Part shown: piece after piece, positions 51,615-63,759 of the stretch
How positions within the stretch are numbered: position 1 is the first letter of the stretch
Layout: each line of letters begins with the position of its first letter
Source: Dichomitus squalens LYAD-421 SS1
Taxonomy: Eukaryota > Basidiomycota > Agaricomycetes > Polyporales > Polyporaceae
NCBI RefSeq assembly: GCF_000275845.1
Contig: NW_006766883.1
Coordinates: forward strand, 532,494 to 596,493
Direction: 5' to 3'
DNA length: 64,000 bases
Translations under genes and position numbers: made by a program
Notes under the pieces: model-generated
What the model was told of the DNA's origin: nothing
The model's database searches: none
The model's input: the letters and a program-made list of their open reading frames with translations, nothing else

Positions 51615-53748
51615 ATGCCGCGCAGTTACTCCCTCGACGAGGTGTCAAAGCATGACTCCTCCAGGTACGTGCCACAACACCCTTTAGCCGTCGGAAGCAG
51701 CTTAGAGAGAGCGTGATGCAGTTCATGTTGGGTTATCATCAGGAACAAGGTCTACGATGTCACTGAGTTCCTACCAGTATGGCTCCTCCTTCCGCCGCGT
51801 TATGCGCGTCCGCTCACGCCACGACCGTATAGGACCATCCAGGAGGTACCAAGATCATCCTCAAGTACGCAGGAAAGGACGCCACCTCCGCGTATGAGCC
51901 TATCCATCCACCGGACGCTCTAGACAAGAACTTGCCTCCTGAGAAACATTTAGGTGAGCTCGACAGTGCCGCAGCGAGCGCAGTCAAGGAGGCCGAGCAG
52001 AGCCGGAAGAAGACGAAAGATGAGCTACGAGTAGAGGCGGCGCAGCAGGCCAAACCACCTCTCAGCAGGATATTGAGCTTGTGGGACATCGAGGTACGCA
52101 TCTATCGCGGATACACAGCTCCCCTTCCAAACCCTTCGTCTCGTGTGGCAAGGATGTCGCACGCAAGGTTCTTTCTTATAAAGCGTGGGCGTACTACTCG
52201 TCAGCGGCCGACGAAGAGCTCAGTGTGTACATCATTAATTCACCTGCACGACCCTCACCCCTGACAGTACTTAAGCCCACCGAGAGAACATACGCGCGTT
52301 CTCGCGGATCTTCTTCCACGCTCGCGTCATGCGCCCAGTCTCATATTGTGACCCATCGACGACAATCCTGGGCTTCAAGTCGTCAATACCGGTATTCGTG
52401 AGCGGCGCCGCCCTCGCACGGCTGGGACATCCCTTAGGTACGCACCGCTACCAGCAGTCATGCCCCCCACACCGCTGACCCAACGCCCTGCAATCCCAAT
52501 CGACAGGCGAGGCCAACATTACTCGCGGCGCCGGCCGCACGGGCATCATCCAGATGGTCTCCTCCAACGCTTCCCTCTCTTACGCGCAGATCGCAGAAGC
52601 GCGCCTCGCGCCGGACCAGCCGCTCTTCTTCCAGCTTTACAAGCGCCGCGACGACGCGCTCGCGGAGCAGCGCGTGCGCGAGGTCGTCTCTCTCGGGTAC
52701 AGCGCCATCTTCCTCACCGTGGACGCTGTCGTCCCGGGTAACCGCGAGCGCGACATCCGCGCGCCGTTCGAGCTCGAGGCGCAGGAGCGCGAGGCGGAGA
52801 AGGTGGAGCGCGCGGACCAGGCGGATTCGCCTGAGGCGCCGGTGCAGGACAAGGAGGAGAAGGGCGAGACGAACTTGTTGGGGACGGCGGGGGCGTTGAT
52901 CGCGAATGCTGATCTGGACATGACTTGGGAGAGGACGGTCCCGTGGTTGAGGTCGTTGACCAAGTTGCCGATCGTCATCAAGGGGATTCAGTGCGTCGAG
53001 GTGCGTTGGTGCCCCGAAGCCTTCGCCGAAATTCATGTTGACTGTGCGAGTCCAGGACGCAGTCCTAGCCGCCGAAGCTGGCGTTGATGGCATCCTGATC
53101 TCCAACCATGGCGGTCGACAGCTGGAATAGTGAGCAGCATCCCACGACTGCCTGCAGAGAGACAAGTGTTTGATCGCGGGCTCGCAGCTCGTTGCCTTCC
53201 ATCGACGTCCTGTACAGACTGCGCAAGCAGCGGCCAGACGTTTTCAACAAGTTGGAAGGTTGGTCGGCCGTGTCGCAAGCTCTCACCGTTCCTTGATGTT
53301 GATCCCTGTCTACCTTGGATAGTTTACGTCGACGGTGGTGCTCGCAGAGGCACGGGTTAGTGGTATTTACGAGCCTGCCCCTCGACGCCACAATGCTGAC
53401 GCTCCATGGTTAGATGTTCTGAAGGCCCTTTGCTTGGGAGCAAAAGCAGTCGGCATGGGTAGGCCATTCTTGTATGCGCAGAGTGTGAGTTCCTCATCAG
53501 TGCGATACAAGGCTGTCACTAAGTATATACGCCACAGGCATACGGAGAGGATGGCGTTGTCAAAGTTGTCGAGATCCTCCAGCGCGAGATTGTGACGGGC
53601 ATGCGGCTGCTCGGTGCGAGCAGGGTACAAGACCTTGTACCAGATATGGTGAATGTGCTGTCGTGTTGTCTTAGCAACTCCATACTGAAAAGCTGCTTGG
53701 AAACAGGTCGAGCAGGTCAACTGGCAGCCACTGGAACCGAAGTTATAA
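51615..53748 (+). CDS. CYB2: L-lactate dehydrogenase (cytochrome), cytochrome b2 type
   Basis: Flavocytochrome that oxidises L-lactate to pyruvate and passes electrons to cytochrome c. The N-terminal cytochrome b5 domain has CWVIIRNKVYDVTEFLP and the heme ligand motif DHPGG, split over three exons. A linker with KKTKDELRVEAAQQAKP leads to the FMN domain: FFHARVMRPVSY, GRTGIIQMVSSNASLS, FFQLYKRRD, LPIVIKGIQCVE, GVDGILISNHGGRQLE and YVDGGARRGT, then GAKAVGMGRPFLY. The flavin Lys (VIKG) and catalytic His (NHGGRQ) are present. The C-terminus ends VNWQPLEPKL. At least nine introns. There is no presequence: the b5 domain begins about ten residues after the start, so the enzyme may be cytosolic. A strongly acidic/basic insert (QEREAEKVERADQAD onward) lies in the loop region. 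Another α-hydroxy-acid substrate is possible. Confidence 0.88.
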
Positions 53749-54524
53749 AGCATGTCTCGTATTCAGAGAAGAGTTCTTGGTTTGGTTATATTCGAGAGTA
53801 CATTCGTGCCGTATGGATACCGCTCTGTGCATCCTGCTTACTTGGCATTCACGCTCCTAAAGGAGGGCGCGCTCATCTTGTCGCCAACTCGTCTTGTATG
53901 ACTGCCATCGGATCCAGATAGGCGATGAGCCGCTTGTGCAGTTGCAAGAATGACGCCAAAGCCCTGTAGACGGTGCGTGGGGAGCAGCTGCGGCGTAACA
54001 GTAAGTAGGCAACTCCTGCGGGTGATTGGTGCTCAACGGCAGGAATGAAATGAAAACAATCAAAGCCAGAAGTCTCGCAGGCTGCTACCCCCGTAGATCA
54101 TAAACTATGTGGAAGGCGCAAACCGAAGCGAACTCGATGCCATCATAGGCATAGTGGTCATTTGGAAGACCCATCGCATGCTTCTACAATGCCGAACCTG
54201 CAGGACCTGATACCTGTCTCGAGTGCGCTACTAGTCGAACCTCTGCTTCGTCGCCTTCATGAATTCTGCTGCATATCTTTCTCGGACCTACACGTTGATC
54301 AGAGTGAAATTTGAGTGCTTTGATGTCGTACTTATATATCGGTACGAGAGCTTAGACTGATTTGTCTGACCAAGAACACATCTTGTCGACACACGGACGA
54401 GGGCTTCGCATGTTTCCTTCCATTCCATAATGGTCCGCGCCTATCTGAAAGAACGTGATGATTCGAGCAGCCTGCGCAACTGCGGCGTTGTGATAATCAG
54501 GACCAACAGGATATTTGAGTAATG
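53749..54524. other. Intergenic region between convergent genes
   Basis: Lies between the stops of CYB2 (plus) and ADE8 (minus). No gene or repeat was identified. Confidence 0.45.
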
Positions 54525-55343
54525 CTACAATCCCTGCTATGATACAGACTGGCCGGAAGGTGAGATAGGGGCACCGATCATATAACGTAGCCTTACCTGT
54601 ATGGGTGCTACTTCGTTCAATACTTTGGCCGTCGCTTCCACGATGAGTTTCCACTCGACTGAATGAAGCCTTTCCTCGAAAGTCTCAATCGGTTCTCCCT
54701 GCAGTATCTCGACCTCCCTCACGAGAACTGGGTCTCCCCGGTCCACCTCTTTGACTACGCGGTGCACCATTACACCTGAGTTTTTTATTTCTCCCTTCTG
54801 GAACGCTTCATACGCTCGTTCGATCGCATGAGCGCCGTCGAACGCCCCGGGCAAGGCAGGGTGCAGGTTGATCACGGGGATCGGCTTCTGTACCCGCTCT
54901 TCACCATCGTACGGCCGCTCGCCATTGACGACCTCTAGAAACCCGTCGCCCATGATGTGCATCCAGCCTGCCAAAACAACCAGATCAGGCTGTTCTTTGA
55001 CAACGATTCGAGCAACCTCGCGATCGTAGTCGTCTCGCGTCTTGCCCGGGTTGGCTTTTAGGTAGGGCTGGAGCCCGAGGTAGGCAGTAGGGATGGGAGG
55101 GTTGGCTTGTGCAGCACGTGTGAGGCCATATGCAGCTTTCCTATTGGAGAGAACGAGGGTGATGCGAGTCGATGGAAGGGCGGGGGTATTTTGCGCATCA
55201 ATAAGTGCTTGTAGGTTTGTGCCTGCGTATGAATATGTGAGTTTAGGCTACGACGCACCCAGAAGAGCTGAGTATATACCTGAGCCGGATATGAGCACGA
55301 CGATGCGCCTTTCATGTGCTGGTGTGGTTGTTTTGTCCGCCAT
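54525..55343 (-). CDS. ADE8: Phosphoribosylglycinamide formyltransferase
   Basis: Third step of purine synthesis: transfers a formyl group from 10-formyl-THF to GAR (cytosol). The start is MADKTTTPAHERRIVVLISG, with the substrate-binding loop SGSGTNLQALIDA joined across an intron inside a Gly codon. Further motifs are ITLVLSNRKAAYGL, PDLVVLAGWMHIMG, the catalytic NLHPALPGAFDGAHA and GVMVHRVVKEVDRGDPVLV. The end EWKLIVEATAKVLNEVAPIQ is followed by a GTAAGG donor. A short last exon encoding Gly-Leu-stop fits the next acceptor; otherwise translation would read on to a stop at 54537. Only the 3' end is uncertain. About 235 residues, as a stand-alone fungal Ade8 rather than the animal trifunctional fusion. 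Confidence 0.9.
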
Positions 55344-56378
55344 TAATGGGGCCGGTGCAAGCCTGCCAGTGGCTGTGGCTGAAAACTCGCGAGAATGCAG
55401 GAGGCTGTATTGCTGAATCAGGAAGAGATGCCTTTGGGTTAGGGTCCGAACTACCTCGCTCCAACAAACGCCTGTCAAGTCAACCGCATCCTGCCACTGC
55501 ACCCATGTCGTATTGAATTCTACGTCTCATGCTATGATGTAGCCACAGTACAAGGTGAGACTTCTGAGAATACATCTCCTGTGTGCAACACCGGGATCAC
55601 TAGAGTGGCGCACTGACACAGGCTTATGGCGCTCCACCAAGCTGAGCCCGTATAGGTTGTTGGATCGCAATGATGATTGGTCGGATCGTTAGAGGCGGGG
55701 ATGGAGACAACGCGTAGTTCGCTGTGAGACACGCACCGTGACGGTTGGTAATGATCTAGGAGTTCGTTTGATTGCCTGAGTGTTTGTGTGACCGCCAAGC
55801 CGGGGCGTTTTTCATGAAGTTGAAGGCTCCTGGACTCGCCCAGGACGAGCGGTTTATGAAAGACTGATCGCTCTTTCTAGCCCTGGTAGTCATGGGAGTA
55901 GGCTGGTTCGTCCCTACATCCGCCCGGCGCGACAGCGGCTGCGTAGCAAGGAGGGGGACAGAAAACGTCAGATCATCGCGGGGGAGATTGGCGCGCGGGT
56001 AGGAGGAAGGTGTGAAGCCTCCATCTGCTCGTCGCTAAGGGCGGACCACGCCGAGCTCCCCACCTTCATAGGCCAGGAGCTGCATGTGCCCACTCTCTTC
56101 TTCAACCTGATCCTCGAGGTTCTCGCTCTCCCCTTGACCGCCTGCCGCGTCAAGACCGCCTGTTGGGTGCTTTCTGCACAGGACCGGGTCCACTTCTGCT
56201 AAGATTGTATCTTGGCCTCCTCTGGTTCTCGTAGCGCTTCTCAGCGGGACTGACGCTACGTGCGTACACCGACCAGCTGGCTTTGTAACTTATTTCTCGG
56301 ATTCGTGCCTCCGCCACATTCTTTCCACCTTCTCGCTCTTTACCTAGACGACTATCTCCATCACGATTCGACGACGTC
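55344..56378. other. Intergenic region between divergent genes
   Basis: About 1 kb upstream of both ADE8 and the membrane-protein gene. The last ~100 bases before 56379 are pyrimidine-rich. No gene is supported. Confidence 0.45.
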
Positions 56379-59204
56379 ATGGTCTCCCAAGCTGCTGCAC
56401 CCGGAGCTGCTTTCAAAGTTCTGAGCCCGAACGAAGCGGTATGTCCGTACAATCCCGGATGCATTCCTTCTAACCCATTGCTGCTTTTGCTAGATCCAGT
56501 TCATCTTGGCTGACATCCCAAACTTCTGCGTGGGGATCTTGGCTCTCGGAACTTTCACGTTCTTCTTGCTGATGAAGCGTGTCGACAGGTAAGTGGTCAT
56601 AAAGCATCTTTATAGACCCAAGTACTAACACGGACGCCACCAATCTCAGATGGATATTCTGCTTGCACGTGTCTGTGCTACTCGCGTTCCTCGCCGCGAT
56701 CTTCGACCTTTCACAACTCCTCATTCAAGGAAGGTCTTCAAACAACGGTTTTACTCCGGCTGGTGTCTCTGGCCTGACCACGGTCCGCGAGGTCTTCTAC
56801 TCGTTCGCGAACGGTCTCCGTTTCTTGTTCTACTGGGGATTCGTTGCCACCATTCCTCTTGGCGAGACCGTCCCAGAGGGCAACAAGATGCACAGTGGTA
56901 GCTGGAGACGTTGGGGACTGATGGGCCTGGTTTTGAAGTGGTCGACGCTGCTTCTCGTACTTCTTACCACCATCTTGCAGCTCGCCTTCCGCGACGTCTC
57001 TGCGCTCGAGCAAATTGGCCCAGTATATGAGGCAGAGTCTACGCTCGAGATAATCCTCTCGGCCATATTCATCCTCAAACTCCTCCTGAACACCTGGGCC
57101 AGATTCTCTGTCGGCTCCAATACGCTGTCAAGGGGAAAGATGATGATGCAGTACGCCCCAATCATTGTTTCTCTGCTGTTCAGCTTGTGGATTGCTGTCG
57201 GGAATGTGATCCTCTGTGAGTGCTACACGTATTGATGCAGAGAAGATATCGAATTGACTCTTCATCGAAGTCGAGTTCACGGAGACTGCTCTGGGTCGTT
57301 TCATGCGTGCTGTAGAGTTCTACATCGCGATCGTCTACATGCTTACGATCTCCTTCCATCACCTTCGCCATCTCTCCTTCTTCCCTGTATATCGCCCTGC
57401 CTCTCGTCCAAATACAGTCAACAAGCGCAGCTCGATCGACAAACCCAGGATGATGATGGTCAAAAACGAGCCGAAGCAGGTTGACTTGGTCGAGGTCCTC
57501 GAGGAGCGCTATCGCGGTGCCCAGGAGATCCCCCAGACAGTCGAGCGCAACAGTGCCCGGTCGGCGAAGGTCGAAAGCTCTAACCAGCATCAGTCCATGG
57601 CCGCCCGTCTGTCGACTTGGTTGGGCGTCGGTCGTCCTCAGAGCAATGTTCAGTCTTGGGATGTCGACACAGAGCGTGGCCCCTCTCCCGTTCTTGACGC
57701 GGTCATCACGCCGTGGTATGCCCCCGAGCAAGAAGCGGCTCGCGCCCCGACTCCTGAAGGCCCTGCTCAGCCGGCATTGGATGAGGATGAACGCCGTGGC
57801 GTGTCTCCTCTGCCAGATTACACTCCGACTGAGACCAAACCTAGGGAGCCCCTCCCCTCGTCCGACAACACGTACGCTCCCCGACCACTGGATGCTGATG
57901 AACTAGAGCCGGCGAAGACCCCAGTTCCCAACAGAAATTGGCAAGACGTCGAATACTCGAATGCTGTAAGGTACTCCGGCGTAAACCAGGATGTCCTCGC
58001 GAACGCCCTCTCGCAGAGGTACTACAAGACCCAGGACGACTCCCCCATTGCCTCGAACATCCAGGTCGTTTCGCCACCCAGCGACGACGAGGCTTCGATG
58101 CGCCGCAACAGTATTGGTGCCAACAGCGAATATATGGCGTCCCCTTATCCGTCATCGCCTATGGCTTCTGCTGTGACTCCCCTTCCTCGGAGCCGTCCTC
58201 TGCCTGTGCCAGACCGTCCCACGTCGATGCTCATGTCACCCATGACATCTGTGCCTCCAGATTCAGCGCGTTCTTCGAATATGTCCATCCTCCTCCGTCG
58301 CCAGGACGAGCTTGACAAGTCCATCGCGGCTCTCAGGCTGTTCTCTCCCACGCAGCCGCAGTTCAATGTCGACCAGGCACCGGACGATTCAGCTGAGTAT
58401 GAGTACCAATATGCTGAAGGTTCTTCCGCCCAGGCTAGCATTGGCCACTCTCCAATGAGCGCAGCCATTGCCTATGCCCCCTCGGCCAGTCCGGAAGTGC
58501 CGCTCACGACTCCTCGTACGGGCCCCCAATGGTCCGCGCAAAGTGAGTTCCAATTCGATCAGCAGCCCCCGCTCAATCGGTCGAGCATGGACTCCGGTGT
58601 CATCCCAACCATGTCCCTGCCGGTCGTGAACCAGGCGCCGAGCTCCCTCGCGCTGCCTCGCGCTCCTACCTCTCGCTTCTCAGACGGCTCAAGTGTTGGT
58701 GAGCGTGAGCGCCGCATCGACTCGATGGGCACGCAGTACGACATTACCTCGTTTGTCGGCAACCTGACCGTCCCCGTCAACCCTAAGGATAGTGTGATGT
58801 CCGCGACCTCCGTGGCGTACTCTGACGAGGGCATGGTCAACGTCGCGACCGTCGCGCAGCCACCCACATTCGCCCGCCCGACGCTCATCACACAGCAGCT
58901 CGCTGCATCTGTTGTGCCCCGCGGAGACCCAAACCCATCGATGTCGCCGTATTTGTCCGCCCGCCGCGCGCTACCTCCCATCCCACAGCCCGTAGCGCAG
59001 CCTCAGCCACAACCAGCCGCTGGCTCCCCCGCCCCCCTTCGCTTCCGCCGCGCCGTCGGGCTCCCCGCCAACCCCAAACTCCAGTTGGCAACACGGAACC
59101 TGACGCCAGTCGACGAGAAGACGAGGTCGCCGACTGACACCACCACGCTTGAGACCTCCCCGCAGAGTGGGTCCGGCACCCCAATGACGGGGAAAGCGTG
59201 GTGA
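56379..59204 (+). CDS. Seven-span membrane protein with long disordered C-tail, function unknown
   Basis: Four exons (56379-56438, 56494-56588, 56650-57215, 57271-59204) join in phase to 884 residues. Residues ~20-275 contain seven hydrophobic spans, beginning FILADIPNFCVGILALGTF and ending AVEFYIAIVYMLTISFHH. The rest, about 600 residues, is rich in Pro, Ser and Gln with acidic clusters and many SP/TP pairs, as in a cytoplasmic regulatory tail. The layout (an extracellular N-terminus of ~20 residues, seven spans, long phosphorylatable tail) resembles receptor-like fungal membrane proteins, but I see no G-protein-coupled receptor signature, so function is not assigned. A fungal-only plasma membrane protein is most likely (inference). 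Confidence 0.78.
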
Positions 59205-59736
59205 ATGCCTCGTCTTCGAAAACGGCGTCACCGTCGAAGGAATCGCGATATGTCGTCTTAGGTAGGATCCCCCCCCTCCCCCTGCCCTCCAGCCAACCAA
59301 TCTGCTCTCGAGCAACCCAACCACCAAGCATCGCACTCTAGTATCTCGGTACCATGCTGCTCTGCACTGATCGTCATTGTCATCGCTCGCACTCGCCTCT
59401 CGCACCTCGCACACGCTCTGCTGTAACTAGTAGTACATAGCACCATTGACGTGACGCTGACCAGTGCTCGCTCTGTGTACAAGGATATTGGACTTTATCA
59501 TTATTTCGACCTATGTATTAGTAGACCAAACCTTTTGGGCTGCTCTGAGAACGCATGAACGGAGAGTTGGCTGTGTAGTGCCCAAGCGGTGCCATGCGCA
59601 GAACGAGTCGTGCTCCAGCCACGTACGCACGCGTCGTGGAATACACGGTCACGTGGGACGCGTTCCTGACGTCACTGCGAGGCGGCGGAGCTACATAAGG
59701 TCCATTGACTGCGCGGGGCCTCAAACATCCCTCACC
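59205..59736. other. Intergenic region between tandem genes
   Basis: Lies between the membrane-protein stop and the J-domain gene start; no supported gene or repeat. Confidence 0.45.
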
Positions 59737-60619
59737 ATGTCCACGTTCCCCGACTACTACAAGCTCCTCAACATCTCCCAGAATGCATCTGTGGACGACA
59801 TCAAGACTGCGTACAAGAAAGAGTCCCTGAAGTGCGCGACATACAGCTTCTCCAGCGCAATGTGACATTCATCCCTACAGATCGCTAGGACTCACCCAGA
59901 CAGGCTCGCTAATGCAACGCCGGAGCAAAGACAAGCTGCTACAGAGAAATTCCAGGTGCACTTCACAGCCCTTCACTTACGTAGCTATGTCGCTGACTGT
60001 CCTGCAGGCAGTAGCGGACGCTTACTACGTGCTGTCGGACCCTACTCGCCGGAGGGAGTATGACAGCCTTTACTCAACACGCCGTCCGCAAGAAAGAACA
60101 GCCCAGCCCGACGCTTCAGCCAGCTTCTTTGCCACGTTTGCCAACATGTTCGGAAAGGCTGCCGGTTCGGGCACAGGAGCCGGTGCAACAGGTGCCGCTC
60201 CTGGAGACCGGCCAGACGCGGATCATGTCTTCGCGGACGTATTCGACGACGTGCGTCCGCCACGCGCTTTGCCTTCGACGTGCACTGACGTCGTGGAGAT
60301 TTATAGTTGCTACGTCCAGAAGTGGAACGACATGCGCCGTGGTGGGCATGGCTTGGTGCTGTCTGCGGGGCGGGCATTGGCTTCATCATCGCGAACATAC
60401 CCGGACTCCTCTTTGGGGCGTATGCCGGGAACAAGCTAGGTGCCATCCGAGATGCGAAGGGGAAGAGCATAGCAGCTGTCTTCACGCAGCTAGGAGGTGA
60501 CCAGAAGGCTCAGGTAAGACATCCGATCTGCGTATGTCTTATTACTCTAACTCATTCTTCCATAGATTCTTCGGGCATTGGCTGCTAAGGTTCTCGGTGC
60601 TGCGGCGAGCTCCTTCTAA
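59737..60619 (+). CDS. J-domain protein with C-terminal glycine-zipper-like segment
   Basis: Hsp40-family co-chaperone candidate. The J domain occupies residues ~5-75: [40 protein letters not shown] (given here in parts by motif), with HPD present after an intron joining SLK to THPDRL, then VADAYYVLSDPTRRREYD. A Gly/Ala-rich linker and an acidic DADHVFADVFDD stretch follow. The C-terminal region has APWWAWLGAVCGAGIGFII and GLLFGAYAGNKLGAIRDAKG, a glycine-spaced hydrophobic segment that could span or insert in a membrane. The end is LRALAAKVLGAAASSF. Four or five introns. It lacks the zinc-finger and substrate domains of type I J-proteins, so it is class C (type III). Localisation is not clear from the sequence. 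Confidence 0.84.
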
Positions 60620-61434
60620 CGTTATCGTTTCGACCCATGTTCCCGTTCCTGCCTCTCGGACCGTTAGCCTTTGCGTGGAATTCTCCCTGTACTTTGTGCC
60701 CCCTGTGCTATCGTTACTGTACCTGAACGCGTCTGAGTATGTAATAGCGGAGGTGTGCACGTCGCATGCCTGAGGAAACGATTGCGTGTGGCCTGAGGAT
60801 CTGTCCTAAAGCGCCCAGATCTGGATGATCGAAAACGCCTTTGCAGGGCCGGCGGCACTGGCACGCGTGCCTCGAATATTTCCTCCTCTCCATCGATGCA
60901 ACTAATCCGAGCAGCCTCGAAACCTCGCTCTGCGACTGCTCCTTCTCTCTTCGCGGTCTGAATGGTCGACACACGATTCTCTCGGCTAGCGACGCCGGTA
61001 CGGGCCCGTAATGGTATCACACAAGGTACATTCCGTCCTAGGAAGTTCTTTGGAACCATTTCGGAGAAGTCCCCAAAGATCTTACATGGTCTGACATGCC
61101 TCGTGTACCGACAGTCTCACGACCACGGGCGAGCAGCGTACCTGCAGAGGGTAGTCACAAACCTGAATGGATGCTTGGTGCGTAGACCCTCCTTTCTGTG
61201 CAATTCCCGGACGACCTGTCCTCACCATGTAGATCCTTATTGGCCGATAGATTGCGCTTTCATGAGTCCACGGAAACGAAGTAATTACCTTAGTTGCTCG
61301 CTCCAGACGTCACGCACTGAGGACCCACTGACTAGAGCACACGAATACGCGTGAAGAGTCCCTACCAAGCCAGGCATCACAAGCCCAGGGAGCGCGCAAT
61401 CGTGAGTTCTACTTATACAAACCTCGTATGAACC
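60620..61434. other. Intergenic region
   Basis: No supported gene; a 130-codon plus-strand frame at 60962 has no recognisable pattern. Upstream flank of the next gene. Confidence 0.45.
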
Positions 61435-62557
61435 ATGTGTCCCATCGTCATACCTACACGTCGTCGCCACCCAGCCCAGCCCCCCCAACAAGGAAGAGAA
61501 GTGAGGAAAGCACCCGGACGCGCCGCCCGGCCCCGCGCCCGAGGGCTGTCCTCCGCAGACAGGGAGATCGTCGCGGCAGGCCTCGCCTCTTCTTCCAGGG
61601 CGAGTTCGCGCACGCGGAGCGCGAGTCGCGCCGCGTCCGTCGACGGCCGCCCGCGGCGCAGGTGCGCGTCGACCTCGCGTGCGCAGAGCGAGGCCCCCCC
61701 GGCGCGGTCGCCGTACGTCTTCGGCGGGCAAGGACGGCGCACGCCGGGTGCAAAGGCGCGGAGGTTGAAGGGGGCGGGAGGCTCGGGCAAGTCCGCGTCC
61801 GCGTCCGCATTGCGAAGGGCGGACACGCCGCTGGTCGCTGCTTCGCGAAGGGCCAAGAGCAACGCGAGCTCGGGAGGAAGACAGGAAGAGAAGAGCAGGG
61901 CGCGGGCTCTGTTTGAAGACGATATGTCCTCGTTGACGTCGCTCGACGAATCGTCTGTGAGCGGGAGGAGTAGTAACGCGAAACGCCGGAGGCTGTCTCC
62001 GCGACCTTTGGCATCACTGGCTACATCCAGTTCGGTGTGCGATGACGAGGACGACAGCCAAAGAACGGCGGTCGAGGAAGACTTTGAGATGCTCGAGAGT
62101 CCGGAGTGCCTGCCATGGGTCCCGATGAATCCCGACTCGAAAGACTCCGAGTATGTCCCTCCCGGGCTAAACGCACTCATCGACGGTATGTTCCCACTAT
62201 CGTCTGTGCTAGTCCGTGGCGGCGCTGTGCGTCACGCTCAGTTGTCCATGCTAACTCATCCTGGATCGTGCCCTGAACCTAGACATGAAACGTGCTCTAG
62301 TGCTCCAGATATCCGCGCGGCAAAAGGCAGAGAACATGCACGCCGCAGAGCTCCAGCGGCGCCTGCGGCTCGAACGCGAAGCCGCGCGGCTCGCCGCCGT
62401 AAATCGTGCGTTGGAGGCGGAACGCTCCGCAAGAGCGGCGGACAGCCTGGCGAACACGCTCGAGAATGCGCGCATTTCGGACTTCTCGCAGCGACCCCCC
62501 GTCATCAATGCGCCCGCCGAGGGGAACCGGCAGGCCCCAGCTTCTGCTACCCAATAG
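61435..62557 (+). CDS. Unidentified basic/coiled-coil protein
   Basis: Two exons, joined near 62185-62283 at GLNALID|DMKRALVLQ (GTATGT donor, CTAG acceptor), give about 340 residues. The first ~160 residues are Arg/Ser/Ala-rich and basic, with RKAPGRAARPRARG and repeated SR pairs. Then come DDMSSLTSLDESS, a likely nuclear localisation signal (NAKRRRLSPRP), and an acidic EEDFEMLESPECLPWVPM segment. The second exon is a long charged helix (QKAENMHAAELQRRLRLERE onward) of coiled-coil type. No family recognised. The start could lie further downstream, because the initial residues are low-complexity and the upstream flank was not checked for a promoter. A long antisense frame mirrors the high GC here. 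Confidence 0.62.
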
Positions 62558-63759
62558 GTTAACGGACATCGGGTCGGGCGGGCCGAGTGGGCGTACGGCG
62601 GACACGGAGATGGCGGAGGTGGCGCGGGGATGCGATATTGTTGTTCGGAGCGGGGGCCCGTCGAGGGGTATGCTCAGGGTCTAGAGCTGTGTGCGAAGGG
62701 CCCCTGTGGCCGGGAGGTGCGTCTTCGCTCGTCTCGTGGACGGCGTGAGCCCGCTGGGAAGCCTTCCGACTGACTGATGATCGTCATCCGTGCTTCTAGC
62801 ACGCGGCCCGTTCAGACATCGCAGGTTCCCAGCGTGAACTACCCCCGACCAACTCATACTACCGTCCAATGACGCTGACGCCACTTAATCGCCCTTAGCT
62901 CCTCCTCTCGGCATCGTCTGCGACACGACGTACAGGTTTCAGGCAACCCATTGCCGTTCGATGTCGTGCAGAGCCGCGCAGGAAGCCACAGACCGTGTCA
63001 CGATGGAGCGGAACTAGGGGTGCGGGGACCTACCGATTGTATTGACACGTGTGACGTACATCCGCGACCCCTGGGCTGGACGCTTCCCCGCGCACAAGCT
63101 AGCCACACCTCAGCCAATTGGCAGGAGCAGATTAGGGTACGAACGTGTGATGTTCTCTCCAGTGGAACGTTGGATAGTATGTTCCAGTAATAGTACAGAG
63201 CTAATGTACGTTCGTTTTGTTAGACTATTCACTCGCGACGTCGAGCGTGAGTTTGAGAGAGAACTGCAGTCATGGGATGTGAAGGAGGCGAACGATGGAC
63301 AGTGGGTATGGACGATAGTGACATTGTTGACGATGCGATAGATGGATGGATGGATTACAGATTGACCAGGCATTCAGAGTAGAAGCGAGTCTCGACACAA
63401 CTGGGGGATGTGGACAAGATGATACCGAAATTTGGCAAGAATTGCTCCGGGGGTCAGCAAGAGTTCTGGTACAACCAAGTACTCGAGTCTCGAACCCTAC
63501 CCTATAGCTAGTAAGCGAGTATCAAGAGACGGCGGACATTGGGGATAGGACGATGTTACGTATACACAGTTCGCCGGGGTGACTATGAATATAGCAGGTT
63601 TGGTCTGCGGGAACTTATTGTATGTGAGGGAACCTAGTAGAAGGTTCATGATAGTACTTGTGTTGTGGGTTTGGTATGCGATGGGAATGGATACACGATT
63701 GCAAGGATGGGACGTGGGGGAATAATATACCAAGATGACGGAGTGAGAAGCGTGCCGTG
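62558..63759. other. Intergenic region
   Basis: About 1.2 kb before the stop codon of the last, minus-strand gene. It holds a short tetranucleotide repeat (about 63340-63355, three and a half GATG units) and no supported gene. Confidence 0.45.
63341..63354. repeat. Short GATG tandem repeat
   Basis: Three and a half GATG units in a row, in a non-coding stretch. Confidence 0.6.

Noticed and set aside
61413..62180. 255-codon minus-strand frame opposite the coiled-coil gene
   Set aside because: Low-complexity mirror of the GC-rich plus exon; no splice or motif support.
63440..63520. Possible tRNA B box (GGTTCGAG) on the minus strand
   Set aside because: The flanks do not pair as a T stem and no A box is found upstream.
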